A DNA stretch of 10,692 nucleotides from Streptomyces violaceoruber (GCA_000720805.1 JODI01000160.1:1-10692), one strand, 5' to 3'. Positions 1 to 6,686 are shown, numbered from the stretch's first letter. Numbers and translations are program-made. The notes: generated from the letters alone by a model not told the origin.

Positions 1-63
1 CAGATCTCGCAATCCACACCGAGCCAGAAGGCCCTCACCCATTTCAAGATCGGTCAGCCGTGA
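1..63 (+). CDS. Possible 3' end of an unidentified plus-strand ORF
   Basis: From the first base the plus strand is open in frame 1 for 20 codons, ending at TGA 61-63; the visible C-terminus ends in KALTHFKIGQP. If real, it is the tail of a gene starting outside the window and converging on the minus-strand pseudogene, overlapping it by 10 bases. The peptide is too short to assign and could be chance coding. I do not recognise a family. Confidence 0.2.
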   Translation, partial: QISQSTPSQKALTHFKIGQP

Positions 64-974
64 GCCCTGTCACCGTCCACAACCTCCCGGGACAGAACAG
101 CTAGGTCACGGAGCTTGGCGTGTTGCATCTGACGCAGGCGTGGCCGGAACTCGGCGGGAAGCAGCCAGGTCACCGCTGTCGCCATCCGCACCGCTGCCGG
201 CGACGGCGCCGACTCGCGTGCGACCGTGGCCGGCCGCTCGCCCGGTGTTGCGGGGTCCGTGCGGAACAGCTGGTCCAGTGCCCTTCGCAGCTGCTTCACC
301 TGGTAGCGGAAGTAGATCTTGTCATACGGGGGGTCCGGGGCCCGTCGGTTTGGTCAGTGCGCGGAAGCCCCCCCGCGGGGCGCTCGGGAAAGAACTCGCG
401 GTGACGGCAGAGATCGCTGTCAAGCCTGTCGAGGAGCTCGCGGACATATTGAAGCGATGACAGGTCGGCGAAGGTGTCGGCGTGGTCCAGGGCCCGGCGC
501 AGGGCCTGAGTGCGGCGGACCGCCGGGGTCAGGTCGTCGTAGTAGAGATAGATGGTGCCGAAGTTCAGTTCGCCGTCGATTTTGCGGATCCGGAAGCGGG
601 CGAGCTGCCGGGCGAGGCGGTTCCGTACCTCGCGCAGGTCGTCCCGCTCGACCAGCAGGAGATCCCCCCAGGTGGCGCAGTTCGTCGAGGAGTGTGACGC
701 CGTCGAAGGGCTGTCCCCGGTCTTGCCTCGTCAGGATGTCGTCCAGTTGCTGTTCGCCGCGTTTGAGCAGTGCGCGGTACCAGCCGGCATCGTCCTGGGT
801 AAGGGCGTTGGTCACCGTCGTGGCGACGACCTGGTCGGTCGCCAGCCGCGCAAGGAGCCCGAGGGCCCGCGTGACCTGGTCGTCGCAGGGCAGGTCCAGC
901 ACCATGCCCAGCAGTTTCGGTTCCTCGTTGCGGCAGACTCGCAGGATCAGTTGTTCGCCGACGCGACGACCCGC
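54..974 (-). pseudogene. Unrecognised gene remnant, 5'-truncated with two frameshifts
   Basis: Three consecutive minus-strand segments in changing frames join into one protein-like sequence of about 300 residues. Segment one runs from about 974 to the C6 run at 664-669 (contains NEEPKLLGMVLDLPCDD and ends DELRHLGG). Segment two runs on to about 330-353 (contains KIDGELNFGTIYLYYDDL and LCRHREFFPERP). Segment three runs to the stop at 54-56 (contains PPYDKIYFRYQVKQLRRALD and TWLLPAEFRPRLRQM). The first break is explained by one extra base in the six-base run at 664-669, the second by one missing base in the six-base run at 328-333. The joined protein is Arg/Leu-rich, helical and soluble-looking, with no signal peptide or membrane segment. 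No start with a ribosome binding site is visible, and the 5' end runs into an IS remnant, so the N-terminus is probably lost. I do not recognise the family. A sequencing-error origin for one or both breaks cannot be excluded. Confidence 0.6.
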
Positions 975-1029
975 GCCTGACTGACTAGGTGTTTTTCTAC
1001 TACGATCATGGGCCTCTTGCCGGAAGTGG

Positions 1030-1190
1030 CCCACGGACCGTCCGCTCGGGTACATCCCGCCAGGGCCGTCCCGGTGCGGAACTTCCACACGAACCCGTTG
1101 AGGACCCTTCGGTCGTTCAACTGCTTCGCCCCGCAAGGGAGCAGGCAACAGCGGCCGGACGATTGCACGGCGAGAGGAGCAGCGGGACTG
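1030..1190 (-). mobile_element. IS5-family transposase remnant (N-terminal part, multiply frameshifted)
   Basis: Minus-strand pieces in different frames match, in order, the N-terminal region of IS5-type transposases: RAIVRPLLPA in one frame; then GAKQLNDRRVLNGFVWKFRT followed by GTA in a second; then PWRDVPER in a third; then GPWAT back in the second. In intact relatives these read continuously as ...RRVLNGxVWKFRTGTAWRDVPERYGPWATL. One extra base before the TGG codon and one lost base in the Tyr codon before GPWAT account for the last two breaks. After GPWAT the similarity stops, so the whole catalytic DDE domain is absent, and no terminal inverted repeats can be recognised. This is a dead element and probably marks the deletion that removed the 5' end of the neighbouring pseudogene. 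Confidence 0.75.
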
Positions 1191-1233
1191 GTGCCGACGG
1201 CCTGTGAACATGTGACCCATCAGCCAACTCGGG

Positions 1234-1261
1234 CGGGCCCGCGTACCACCGCGCGGGCCCG
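1234..1261 (-). terminator. Hairpin terminator downstream of the hydrolase
   Basis: A perfect 10-bp inverted repeat, CGGGCCCGCG (1234-1243) and CGCGGGCCCG (1252-1261), is separated by an 8-base loop. It begins 8 bases after the hydrolase stop codon on the minus strand. There is no T-tract, which is common for actinomycete terminators. It would end the transcript of the two-gene minus-strand unit. Confidence 0.7.
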
Positions 1262-1268
1262 TCGGCGT

Positions 1269-2183
1269 CTATGCCTGATCGTCCGTCGCCGGGTTGGCGT
1301 GGAGCCCGGACACCGTGGGTTCGACGGGCTCGGGCGAACCCAGGCCGAGTAGCGTACGGTTACGGCTGCTCCACCCGTCGGTTCGGCTTCGAGCCCCCTT
1401 CGGAACCGGGGCGTCATGGTGCTCGACCTCCAGGGCGGCCATGTGCTCCGCGCACCAGGCGACGAGGCCGGGGCCCATCATGGCGCCGGGGCCGGGTGCG
1501 AAGTCGATCAGCAGTTTGGGGACGTCTTCGCTGTTCGCGAGCCACGCGTCGTATGCCTCGACGCGGGCCACGACATCGGCGGGCTCGCGCCCCAGGGGCA
1601 TCGCGCGTGGCCACTGCAGCAGCGGTCGGCGGCTCTCCCGGGTCGGGTAGGGCCGGAGATATGCCTCCAGGTCGGCAGGGTCGAGGGGGGTGGCTACGGC
1701 GTTGGGCAGGCCCTTCTCGACCATGAGGTTGTCGTCGAGGATCATGGCCTCCCCCACTCCCTCTGTCTTGATGGCCCGGAACAGCTCGCGGCCGCCCTCG
1801 GGGAACTCCTCCCAGGCCATCGGCTTGACGATGGTCTCGGTGAAGGCAATCCCGCGGACCCGGCCGGGGTGGCGGGCGGCGAAGTCGAAGGCGAGCGCGC
1901 CGCCCCAGTCGTGGCCGACCAGGACGACGCCGTCGAGGCCGAGCGCGTCGAACCAGGCGTCGAGGTAGCGGGCGTGGTCGTCGAAGGTGTAGTCGATGTC
2001 GGGTTTACCGGAGTCGCCCATGCCGATGAGGTCGGGGGCGAGCAGGCGGCCCCGGCCGAGGGCCGGCAGGACGTTCCGCCACAGATGCGAGGAGGTGGGG
2101 TTGCCGTGCAGGAAGACGATCGGCGCGCCCGAGCCGCGCTCGCGGTGGGCGATCGTCGAGTCGAGGGCGGAGGTGGTCGGCAT
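1269..2183 (-). CDS. Haloalkane dehalogenase-family alpha/beta-hydrolase with aberrant C-terminus
   Basis: 304 residues. The family cleaves carbon-halogen bonds of haloalkanes by nucleophilic attack of an Asp, giving an alcohol and halide, in the cytoplasm. Visible features are the oxyanion and halide-binding HGNP (residues 26-29, N28), DLIGMGDSGKP (51-61), the nucleophile elbow GHDWGG (D92 nucleophile, W93 halide-binding) and FTET with E116, 24 residues after the nucleophile as in LinB-type (HLD-II) enzymes. KLLIDFAPGPGAMMG (about 223-237) matches the strand before the C-terminal part. After LEVEHH (251-256), however, the expected catalytic-His motif and last helix are missing in all three frames and are replaced by about 48 unrelated residues. 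The ATG at 2181-2183 is chosen because AGGAGA lies 6 bases upstream; the open frame extends further but without start support. It lies 52 bases downstream of the NmrA-like gene, probably co-transcribed and controlled by the TetR regulator. Activity is doubtful without the histidine. Confidence 0.88.
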   Translation of the reverse strand: MPTTSALDSTIAHRERGSGAPIVFLHGNPTSSHLWRNVLPALGRGRLLAPDLIGMGDSGKPDIDYTFDDHARYLDAWFDALGLDGVVLVGHDWGGALAFDFAARHPGRVRGIAFTETIVKPMAWEEFPEGGRELFRAIKTEGVGEAMILDDNLMVEKGLPNAVATPLDPADLEAYLRPYPTRESRRPLLQWPRAMPLGREPADVVARVEAYDAWLANSEDVPKLLIDFAPGPGAMMGPGLVAWCAEHMAALEVEHHDAPVPKGARSRTDGWSSRNRTLLGLGSPEPVEPTVSGLHANPATDDQA

Positions 2184-2235
2184 GCGGGTTCTCCTGGGGG
2201 TGCGTTGAGTTGAGGGGGCGTGGCGCCCTGCCGGA

Positions 2236-3054
2236 TCAGCGGAAGGCGGCGGCGCTGCGGGTGGCCCAGTCCGCGAAGGGGCGCGGCGCACGGCCCAGGA
2301 CCCGCTCGACGTCGGGGCTCACCCGGCGCTCGGCGGGCAGCGGCTCTCCGAGGATGGCGAGGGTGCCTTCCACCACCGGCTCGGGCATGAACGCGAGCAT
2401 CTGCTCTCGGGCCTCCTGGCGGGTCTGCTCGACGAAGTGGACCGGCTCGCCGAGCGCGGCGCCGATCGCCGCGGCCCGCTCGCGCGGAGTGGTCGGGTCG
2501 GGGCCGGTGAGCTCGTACACGGCGCCGGCGTGGCCGGGCTGCAGCAGTGCGGCGGCGGCGACCTCGGCGACATCTGCCGGGTCGACCATCGGCAGGCCGA
2601 CATCACCGAACGGGGCGGCGGCCACCCGCTCCGTGCGAATCGACTCGGCCCAGGCGAAGGCGTTGGAGTCCAGTCCGCCGCAGCGCAGCACGGTCCAGTC
2701 GAGGCCGGAGCCGCGGAGCGCGGCCTCGAAGGCAGCAGGGTGGCGGTAGGTGTCTGGGCGGGTGGCGACGCCGAGAGAGGAGACCAAGACGACCTGGCGG
2801 ACGCCACCCGCCTTCGCGGCGTCGAGGACGCCCTGCGGGTCGTCGCCGGCCACCAACAAGAACAGCGCGTTGGCGCCGTCGAGCGCGGCGCGCAGACCGT
2901 CGGGGGCGGCGAGGTCGGCCCGCACATGGCGCACGCCGGCGGGGAGGTCGCGCGCCTCGCCGCGCGAGACCGCGGTTACCGCCTCGCCTGCCGCGGCGAG
3001 GAGGCGGACCAGCTCGCGGCCGACGTTCCCGGTGGCTCCGGTTGCTGCAATCAT
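2236..3054 (-). CDS. NmrA-like / atypical SDR NAD(P)-binding protein
   Basis: 272 residues, the usual length for this family. The N-terminus carries the dinucleotide-binding motif TGATGNVGRE (residues 5-14), followed by a Rossmann pattern: ADLAAPDGLRAAL, ALFLLVAGDD, and QVVLVSSLGVA in the place of the SDR active-site strand. It lacks the Tyr-x-x-x-Lys pair of classical SDRs, as is typical for NmrA/TMR-type (atypical SDR) proteins, which act as NAD(P)H sensors, quinone reductases or reductases of small molecules. The C-terminal part (DPADVAEVAAAALL, YELTGPDPTT) matches the family's substrate-side lobe. The ATG at 3052-3054 is preceded by AGGGG at a suitable distance. It is the first gene of the unit that continues into the hydrolase and is divergent from tetR, the arrangement often seen for a TetR-controlled oxidoreductase. 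The substrate cannot be told from the sequence. Confidence 0.92.
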   Translation of the reverse strand: MIAATGATGNVGRELVRLLAAAGEAVTAVSRGEARDLPAGVRHVRADLAAPDGLRAALDGANALFLLVAGDDPQGVLDAAKAGGVRQVVLVSSLGVATRPDTYRHPAAFEAALRGSGLDWTVLRCGGLDSNAFAWAESIRTERVAAAPFGDVGLPMVDPADVAEVAAAALLQPGHAGAVYELTGPDPTTPRERAAAIGAALGEPVHFVEQTRQEAREQMLAFMPEPVVEGTLAILGEPLPAERRVSPDVERVLGRAPRPFADWATRSAAAFR

Positions 3055-3066
3055 GAGGGACCCCTA

Positions 3067-3097
3067 TTAGTTAGTTGGCTGACTTATTTGAGGGAAG
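3067..3097 (-). promoter_or_regulatory. Putative promoter of the NmrA-like gene
   Basis: On the minus strand TTCCCT is followed after 17 bases by TAACTA, a weak match to -35 and -10 boxes, just upstream of the ATG at 3054. The upstream palindrome (3070-3083) lies over the spacer and -10, so a bound repressor would block it. The box matches are poor, so this is a suggestion only. Confidence 0.3.
3069..3084. promoter_or_regulatory. TetR operator candidate 1
   Basis: The sequence A-GTTAG-TTGG-CTGAC-T is a near-perfect palindrome (one mismatch) with 5-base half sites GTTAG and CTGAC. It lies 15 bases upstream of the start codon of the NmrA-like gene. The same half-site and spacing recur at 3130-3143, which is why I read both as binding sites of the divergent TetR protein. 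Confidence 0.65.
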
Positions 3098-3121
3098 GTA
3101 GCACACCCCCCGAGAGGGATC

Positions 3122-3127
3122 TACAGT
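3122..3127 (+). promoter_or_regulatory. Possible -10 box of tetR
   Basis: TACAGT resembles a -10 hexamer. It ends 7 bases before the GTG start codon, the spacing expected if transcription starts at or next to the start codon. No good -35 is visible at 17 bases upstream. The absence of a Shine-Dalgarno close to the GTG fits leaderless translation. Confidence 0.35.
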
Positions 3128-3128
3128 T

Positions 3129-3144
3129 GGTTAGGTGACTAACT
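3129..3144. promoter_or_regulatory. TetR operator candidate 2, overlapping the tetR start codon
   Basis: G-GTTAG-GTGA-CTAAC-T has perfect 5-base half sites (GTTAG 3130-3134, CTAAC 3139-3143) around a 4-base spacer that contains the GTG start of the regulator. Its centre is 60 bp from that of the other copy. Binding here would block tetR transcription, giving autorepression. Confidence 0.65.
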
Positions 3145-3737
3145 CAGCGAAGCCCAGGGTGCGGGCAGCCGACAAGCGCCGACGGCTCACCGCCGCGGCA
3201 GCACAGGTCCTGCACGAGCAGGGAGTCGAGCGCACCACCCTGGCCGACATCGCGCGCGCGGCCAACGTCCCTGTCGGGAACGTCTACTACTACTTCAAGA
3301 CCAAGGACGAGCTGGTCCGGGCCGCATTGTCCGAGCACAGCACGCACCTGGACGAACTCACCGGTTCACTGGACCAGTTGCCCGGCCCGCGCGACCGCCT
3401 CAAGGCACTGATCGAAGCCTGGGTCAGCCAGCGCGACATCGCCGCCCGCTACGGCTGCCCCACCGGCACTCTGGCCGTCGAACTCGACAAGCGCGCCGAC
3501 GGGAGCCTCAACACGGAAGCCGGCGCACTGATCCGGCGGCTGCTGGACTGGGCCGGAGACCAGTTCCGTCTCCTGGGCCTGCCCGATCCGGACGATCTCG
3601 CCATCACCCTCGTCTCCGCCTACCAGGGCATGTCACTTCTGGCCAACGCCCTGCGTGACCCGGACATCATGACCCGCGAGGGAGCGCGCCTCCTCGGCTG
3701 GCTCGACTCCCTGAAGGTTCCCGACCAGACCCGCTGA
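3135..3737 (+). CDS. TetR/AcrR-family transcriptional repressor
   Basis: 200 residues, the normal TetR length. The N-terminal DNA-binding domain is clear: helix 1 from about residue 14, then the helix-turn-helix TLADIARAANVPVGNVYYYF (35-54) followed by KTKDEL, the family hallmark. The remaining 140 residues form the helical ligand-binding and dimerisation domain (GCPTGTLAVELDKR, LVSAYQGMSLLANALRDP), resembling the LmrA/YxaF-like subgroup that senses small hydrophobic molecules. GTG 3135 is the start because it is the first in-frame start and lies just after a possible -10; there is no ribosome binding site nearby, so it may be leaderless. It is divergent from the NmrA-like and dehalogenase genes and probably represses both them and itself through the two palindromes in the 80-bp gap. 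The ligand is unknown; a substrate of the two enzymes is the natural guess. Confidence 0.95.
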   Translation: MTNSAKPRVRAADKRRRLTAAAAQVLHEQGVERTTLADIARAANVPVGNVYYYFKTKDELVRAALSEHSTHLDELTGSLDQLPGPRDRLKALIEAWVSQRDIAARYGCPTGTLAVELDKRADGSLNTEAGALIRRLLDWAGDQFRLLGLPDPDDLAITLVSAYQGMSLLANALRDPDIMTREGARLLGWLDSLKVPDQTR

Positions 3738-3762
3738 CCCGGCGAGCGATCATTGGTCAGGC

Positions 3763-4884
3763 TCACGTGCCCGTATGTTCCCTGGCCGGTTCCCGGTCGT
3801 CCGGCTCCTCCGGGCCACGAGGGCCAGGCACAATGGCCGCGGCGAGGTCCAGGCGGGCGGCCATGTTGAGGTTTACCTACCCGAACGGGCGCACGTGGGT
3901 CCAGAACCGCGGGGTCAGGCCGCGCCGGTCCGCGGGGGTGAGAAGGTCGGCCCACTCCGGTTCGCCGAGGATGTCCTGGAGCATGAGGGTGTTCACGTAG
4001 ACCAGGGCAGATTGCAGGATGCGCAGGCACAGGACGAACATCTCCTGCTCGTCGCGCCGGTTCGAGGCGATCTCTCCGCCCTTGCCGTAGGCGATCACGG
4101 AGTTGGCGCCGTTGGAGGACTCCATCACGTTCAGGCCCTCCTCGATCTCCTGCTGAAGATCGCGCAGCCGCAGGTAGCGGGTGACGAAGATGGTCTTCTG
4201 CGCGCGGCCGACCTCCAGCATCGCCGCGTAAGTGGGGTGGGAGGCGTTGCGGGTGAAGCGGCGCAGGATCGCCTCGGTCGATGCGGTCCGCGTACGGATC
4301 GCGGTCGCATACTTGATCATCTGGTCGTACTGCTGGGCGATGAGTTCCCAGCGGATCGGGCGGGTCAGTGCAGGCGTGAGCTCCGGGTAGGCGTCCGCCT
4401 CGCCGACCACCGGCCGGTACAGCTTCACCTTGTTGATCCGCTTGATGCGCGGCAGCAGATCGAAGTTCAGCAGCCGGGTGATGCCGAACCCGATCTCCGA
4501 CTGGCCATGGCTGTCGGTGTAGTTGGCCTCGACATCCATGGTGGTGCCATGCCGCATCGCTCCCTCGACCATCGCGGCGACCTCGGAGGCGGTGCAGTTG
4601 ATCAGCTGGGAGTGGATGGCCAGGGACTTCTTCTCCACGTGCCAGTAAATGAGCACCCCTCGGCCGCCGTAGCGGGAGTGCCACTCGGTGAACAGGTTCT
4701 GGTCGTAGGCCCGCACGTGCGTGGAGTCGGAGGCGACCGCAGTCGAGCCCTGCCCCCACAACTCGGTGCTGCGGGCGGCGAAGGTGGCGTCCGCTATCTG
4801 GATGGCGATGGCGCGGGCAGCCTCGGCGGACAGGTAACGGCGTCGTACGTAGCGCAGTTCATCCTCGGTGTGGCCGTGGCCGCC
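3763..4884 (-). pseudogene. tnpA: Tn3-family transposase, 5'-truncated with premature TAG
   Basis: This is the C-terminal DDE catalytic part of a Tn3-type TnpA. It opens with GGHGHTEDELRYVRRRYL and holds the conserved LFTEWHSRYGGRGVLIYWHV and SQLINCTASEVAAM. Catalytic residues are recognisable: Asp in VASDST, Asp in NYTDSHGQSE 71 residues later, and probably Glu in GLNVMES about 131 residues further on, matching the family spacing. Full-length TnpA is near 1000 residues; here about 340 remain plus a tail. Upstream of 4884 similarity ends abruptly with no start, and the next stop is at 4915-4917. At 3877-3879 an in-frame TAG follows RPFG, where relatives have a Glu or similar codon. Reading through continues with VNLNMAARLDLAAAIVPGPR, the normal family ending, to TGA at 3763-3765. 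No resolvase or 38-bp terminal inverted repeat is visible. The truncation alone makes it inactive. Confidence 0.85.
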
Positions 4885-4957
4885 GGGAGCGCCGATGGGG
4901 TGGGTCGATGCTGGTCAGACCTGGGTGTGCGGAGGGCCGGAGTCGAGAGACACCGCG
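4885..4957. other. Junction between the truncated Tn3 transposase and the CFA synthase
   Basis: These 73 bases lie between the last Tn3-like codon and the stop of the methyltransferase gene. I see no gene, terminator hairpin or terminal inverted repeat here. It marks the deletion or insertion endpoint that removed the N-terminal two thirds of the transposase. Confidence 0.4.
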
Positions 4958-6307
4958 TCAGGCGAGCTCCGGGGCCGAGGTTCCCAGGAAGTCCCTGCGC
5001 AACGGCATGCCGGACCGGCCGTCACTGTCGGTCCTGACCGCCAGCACCTGGTTGACGCCCATCGTGTTGTTCTCGAACCCGACCGCCGAGGCCGCCATGT
5101 ACAGGCGCCACACCCGTGCCCGCCCGGGCGAGGTCAGCTTGACCGCCTCGTCCCAGTGTGCTTCGAGGTTGGCCACCCACTCACGTAGCGTGAGGGCATA
5201 GTGCTCGCGCAGGGCCTCGACGTCGCGCACCTCGAAGCCCGCTTCCTCCAGCAGCGACGCGGTGGAACCGACGGGAGCCAGCTCGCCGTCGGGGAAGACG
5301 AACCGGTCGATGAAGGGGTCCATTCGGTATTCCCCTTCGTCCCGCACAGGGCGCCGCGATATCTGGTGGTTGAGCAACCGCCCGCCAGGCTTCAGCAGCT
5401 GGTGCAGGATGTCCGCGTATGCGCGGTACCGCTTCCCGCCCACGTGCTCGGCCATACCGATCGAGGAGATCGCGTCGAAGGGGGAGTCGTCGATCTGCCG
5501 GTAGTCCTGCACCCTGATCTCCACCAGGTGCTCAAGCCCCGCTGCGGCGACACGCTCGCGAGCCAATGCCGCCTGCTCGACCGAGATGGTGACCCCTACG
5601 ACCTGTACGCCGTAGCGTTCGGCCGCGTGCATGGCCAGCGAGCCCCAGCCGCAGCCCACGTCCAGCAGCCGCTGCCCCTCTCGCAGGGCGAGCTTGCGGC
5701 AGACCAGGTCCAGTTTGGCCTCCTGGGCCTGCTCCAGCGTGTCGCCGGAGCCGGAGGACGGGTCGCCCAGCCAGTAGGCACAGGAGTAAACGAGCGAGGG
5801 TCCCAGCACCAGGGCGTAGAAGTCGTTGCCCACGTCGTAGTGGTGACTGATGGCTGCCTTGTCACGGCGCATGCTGTGCGCGGGACCGCGACGGCGCACC
5901 ACCTCTTCGGCGGGCGGAGCCGGCGGGAGTCCTATCCCCGCGAGGCCGAGCGTCCGGCTCACCGTACGCAGGCTGCCGGGTGTGGTCAGCACGCTCAGCG
6001 CTTGGCGGAACGCCGCCGTGCGGGTGCCGGGCTCGTCCCGCTCCCACACTAGCGTCGAGATGCGCTTCAGCAGCTCGTACAGGTCACCGTCCACTTCCAG
6101 GTCTCCGGCCACCCAGGCCCGGGCGAGCCCCAGCTCGCCGGGCCGCCACAGCAGACGCCGCAGGGCTTCGCGGTCGCGCAGGACGAAGGCCGGCCCGTCC
6201 TCGGGGCCGGCCGTGCTGCCGTCCCAGAGGCGGATTCCCACGGGCAGGGGGAGACCCAGCACCTGTTCACTGAAACGAGCCAGAACTGCTGCGGCTGCTT
6301 CGGACAT
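4958..6307 (-). CDS. cfa: Cyclopropane-fatty-acyl-phospholipid synthase-family SAM methyltransferase
   Basis: 449 residues, complete. The family transfers the methyl carbon of S-adenosylmethionine to cis double bonds of phospholipid acyl chains at the membrane surface, forming cyclopropane (or, in actinomycete variants, methyl-branched) acids. The first 140 residues form the N-terminal lipid-binding domain (LWRPGELGLARAWVAGDLEV, 53-72). Then come SHHYDVGNDFYALVLGPSLV (154-173), SAM motif LLDVGCGWGS (214-223), GVTIS (238-242), GMAEHVGGKRY (284-294, whose Glu-His pair corresponds to the bicarbonate-site region), FPDGEL (338-343) and FENNTMGVNQ (411-420). Key regions are all present. The ATG at 6305-6307 has GAGAG about 7 bases upstream. 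It is a single-gene unit with its own promoter about 95 bases upstream. Its 3' end lies 73 bases from the truncated Tn3 transposase. Its exact lipid product cannot be decided from the sequence. Confidence 0.95.
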   Translation of the reverse strand: MSEAAAAVLARFSEQVLGLPLPVGIRLWDGSTAGPEDGPAFVLRDREALRRLLWRPGELGLARAWVAGDLEVDGDLYELLKRISTLVWERDEPGTRTAAFRQALSVLTTPGSLRTVSRTLGLAGIGLPPAPPAEEVVRRRGPAHSMRRDKAAISHHYDVGNDFYALVLGPSLVYSCAYWLGDPSSGSGDTLEQAQEAKLDLVCRKLALREGQRLLDVGCGWGSLAMHAAERYGVQVVGVTISVEQAALARERVAAAGLEHLVEIRVQDYRQIDDSPFDAISSIGMAEHVGGKRYRAYADILHQLLKPGGRLLNHQISRRPVRDEGEYRMDPFIDRFVFPDGELAPVGSTASLLEEAGFEVRDVEALREHYALTLREWVANLEAHWDEAVKLTSPGRARVWRLYMAASAVGFENNTMGVNQVLAVRTDSDGRSGMPLRRDFLGTSAPELA

Positions 6308-6399
6308 GTGAATTCTCTCAGTTCAACGCAGGGGACCCGCCCGTCTCGCACCGCGGCTGGGCCTGGCACATGTTCACTGCGGCGGCGGTCGGCGCCGCG

Positions 6400-6428
6400 A
6401 GTATAAGCGGACATTGGTTGAAAGCTAA
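6400..6428 (-). promoter_or_regulatory. Promoter of the CFA synthase gene
   Basis: On the minus strand a consensus-like -10 TATACT (plus-strand AGTATA, 6400-6405) is preceded at exactly 17 bases by TTAGCT (6423-6428), a partial -35. The predicted start near 6393 gives a leader of about 86 bases before the ATG. The AT-rich patch stands out in GC-rich DNA, and AAAGCTAAAGCT (plus strand 6421 onward) is a short direct repeat over the -35. Confidence 0.55.
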
Positions 6429-6686
6429 AGCTGCCACCTGTACGAGTAGCTGATGGGGGGTATGGCCGGTTATCCTGTCCGGGTCACGACAGGCTCCCTA
6501 CGTCTGGCCGATCCATGACGCCACGGTGGTGCCAAGGGTGAGGGCTGCGGTTCTCCGAGCAGGACAGCTCGTGCGGCAACCGCCCGAAGGCCGTCGCGAC
6601 CGCGGCACCCCCGCCGGTCGCCGCACAGGCCGTGATGCCGTCGCTGGGGGCAGGGCCGCGGTGCGGCGTCATGATCGGGGGCGACC
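6429..6686. other. Intergenic stretch without a supported gene
   Basis: About 260 bases lie between the CFA promoter and the exonuclease remnant. The only structure I see is a 6-bp inverted repeat, CCTGTC (6474-6479) and GACAGG (6488-6493), with an 8-base loop, too weak to call. A 62-codon minus-strand frame (6484-6672) has no ribosome binding site and no recognisable product. Confidence 0.4.

Noticed and set aside
1290..1420. tRNA-like T-arm (GGTTCG) pattern in the altered hydrolase end
   Set aside because: No cloverleaf, acceptor stem or anticodon arm can be folded around it.
1416..3138. Long plus-strand open frames opposite the hydrolase and the NmrA-like gene
   Set aside because: They are GC-bias shadows of the minus-strand genes; no family motifs or ribosome binding sites.
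3620..4759. A 379-codon minus-strand open frame overlapping the Tn3 transposase
   Set aside because: It is Arg/Pro/Gly-rich low-complexity sequence in another frame of the transposase; the frame with Tn3 motifs is clearly the real one.
3775..6052. Plus-strand frames of 420 and 283 codons opposite the transposase and CFA gene
   Set aside because: Val/Gly/Asp-rich composition typical of the antisense frame of high-GC genes.
6474..6493. Small inverted repeat CCTGTC/GACAGG
   Set aside because: Only 6 bp with an 8-base loop and no clear gene end or promoter; expected by chance in a window of this size.
6484..6672. Possible 62-residue small protein or peptide precursor on the minus strand
   Set aside because: No ribosome binding site before the ATG, no recognisable motif, and it lies in the frame that runs out of the broken exonuclease.
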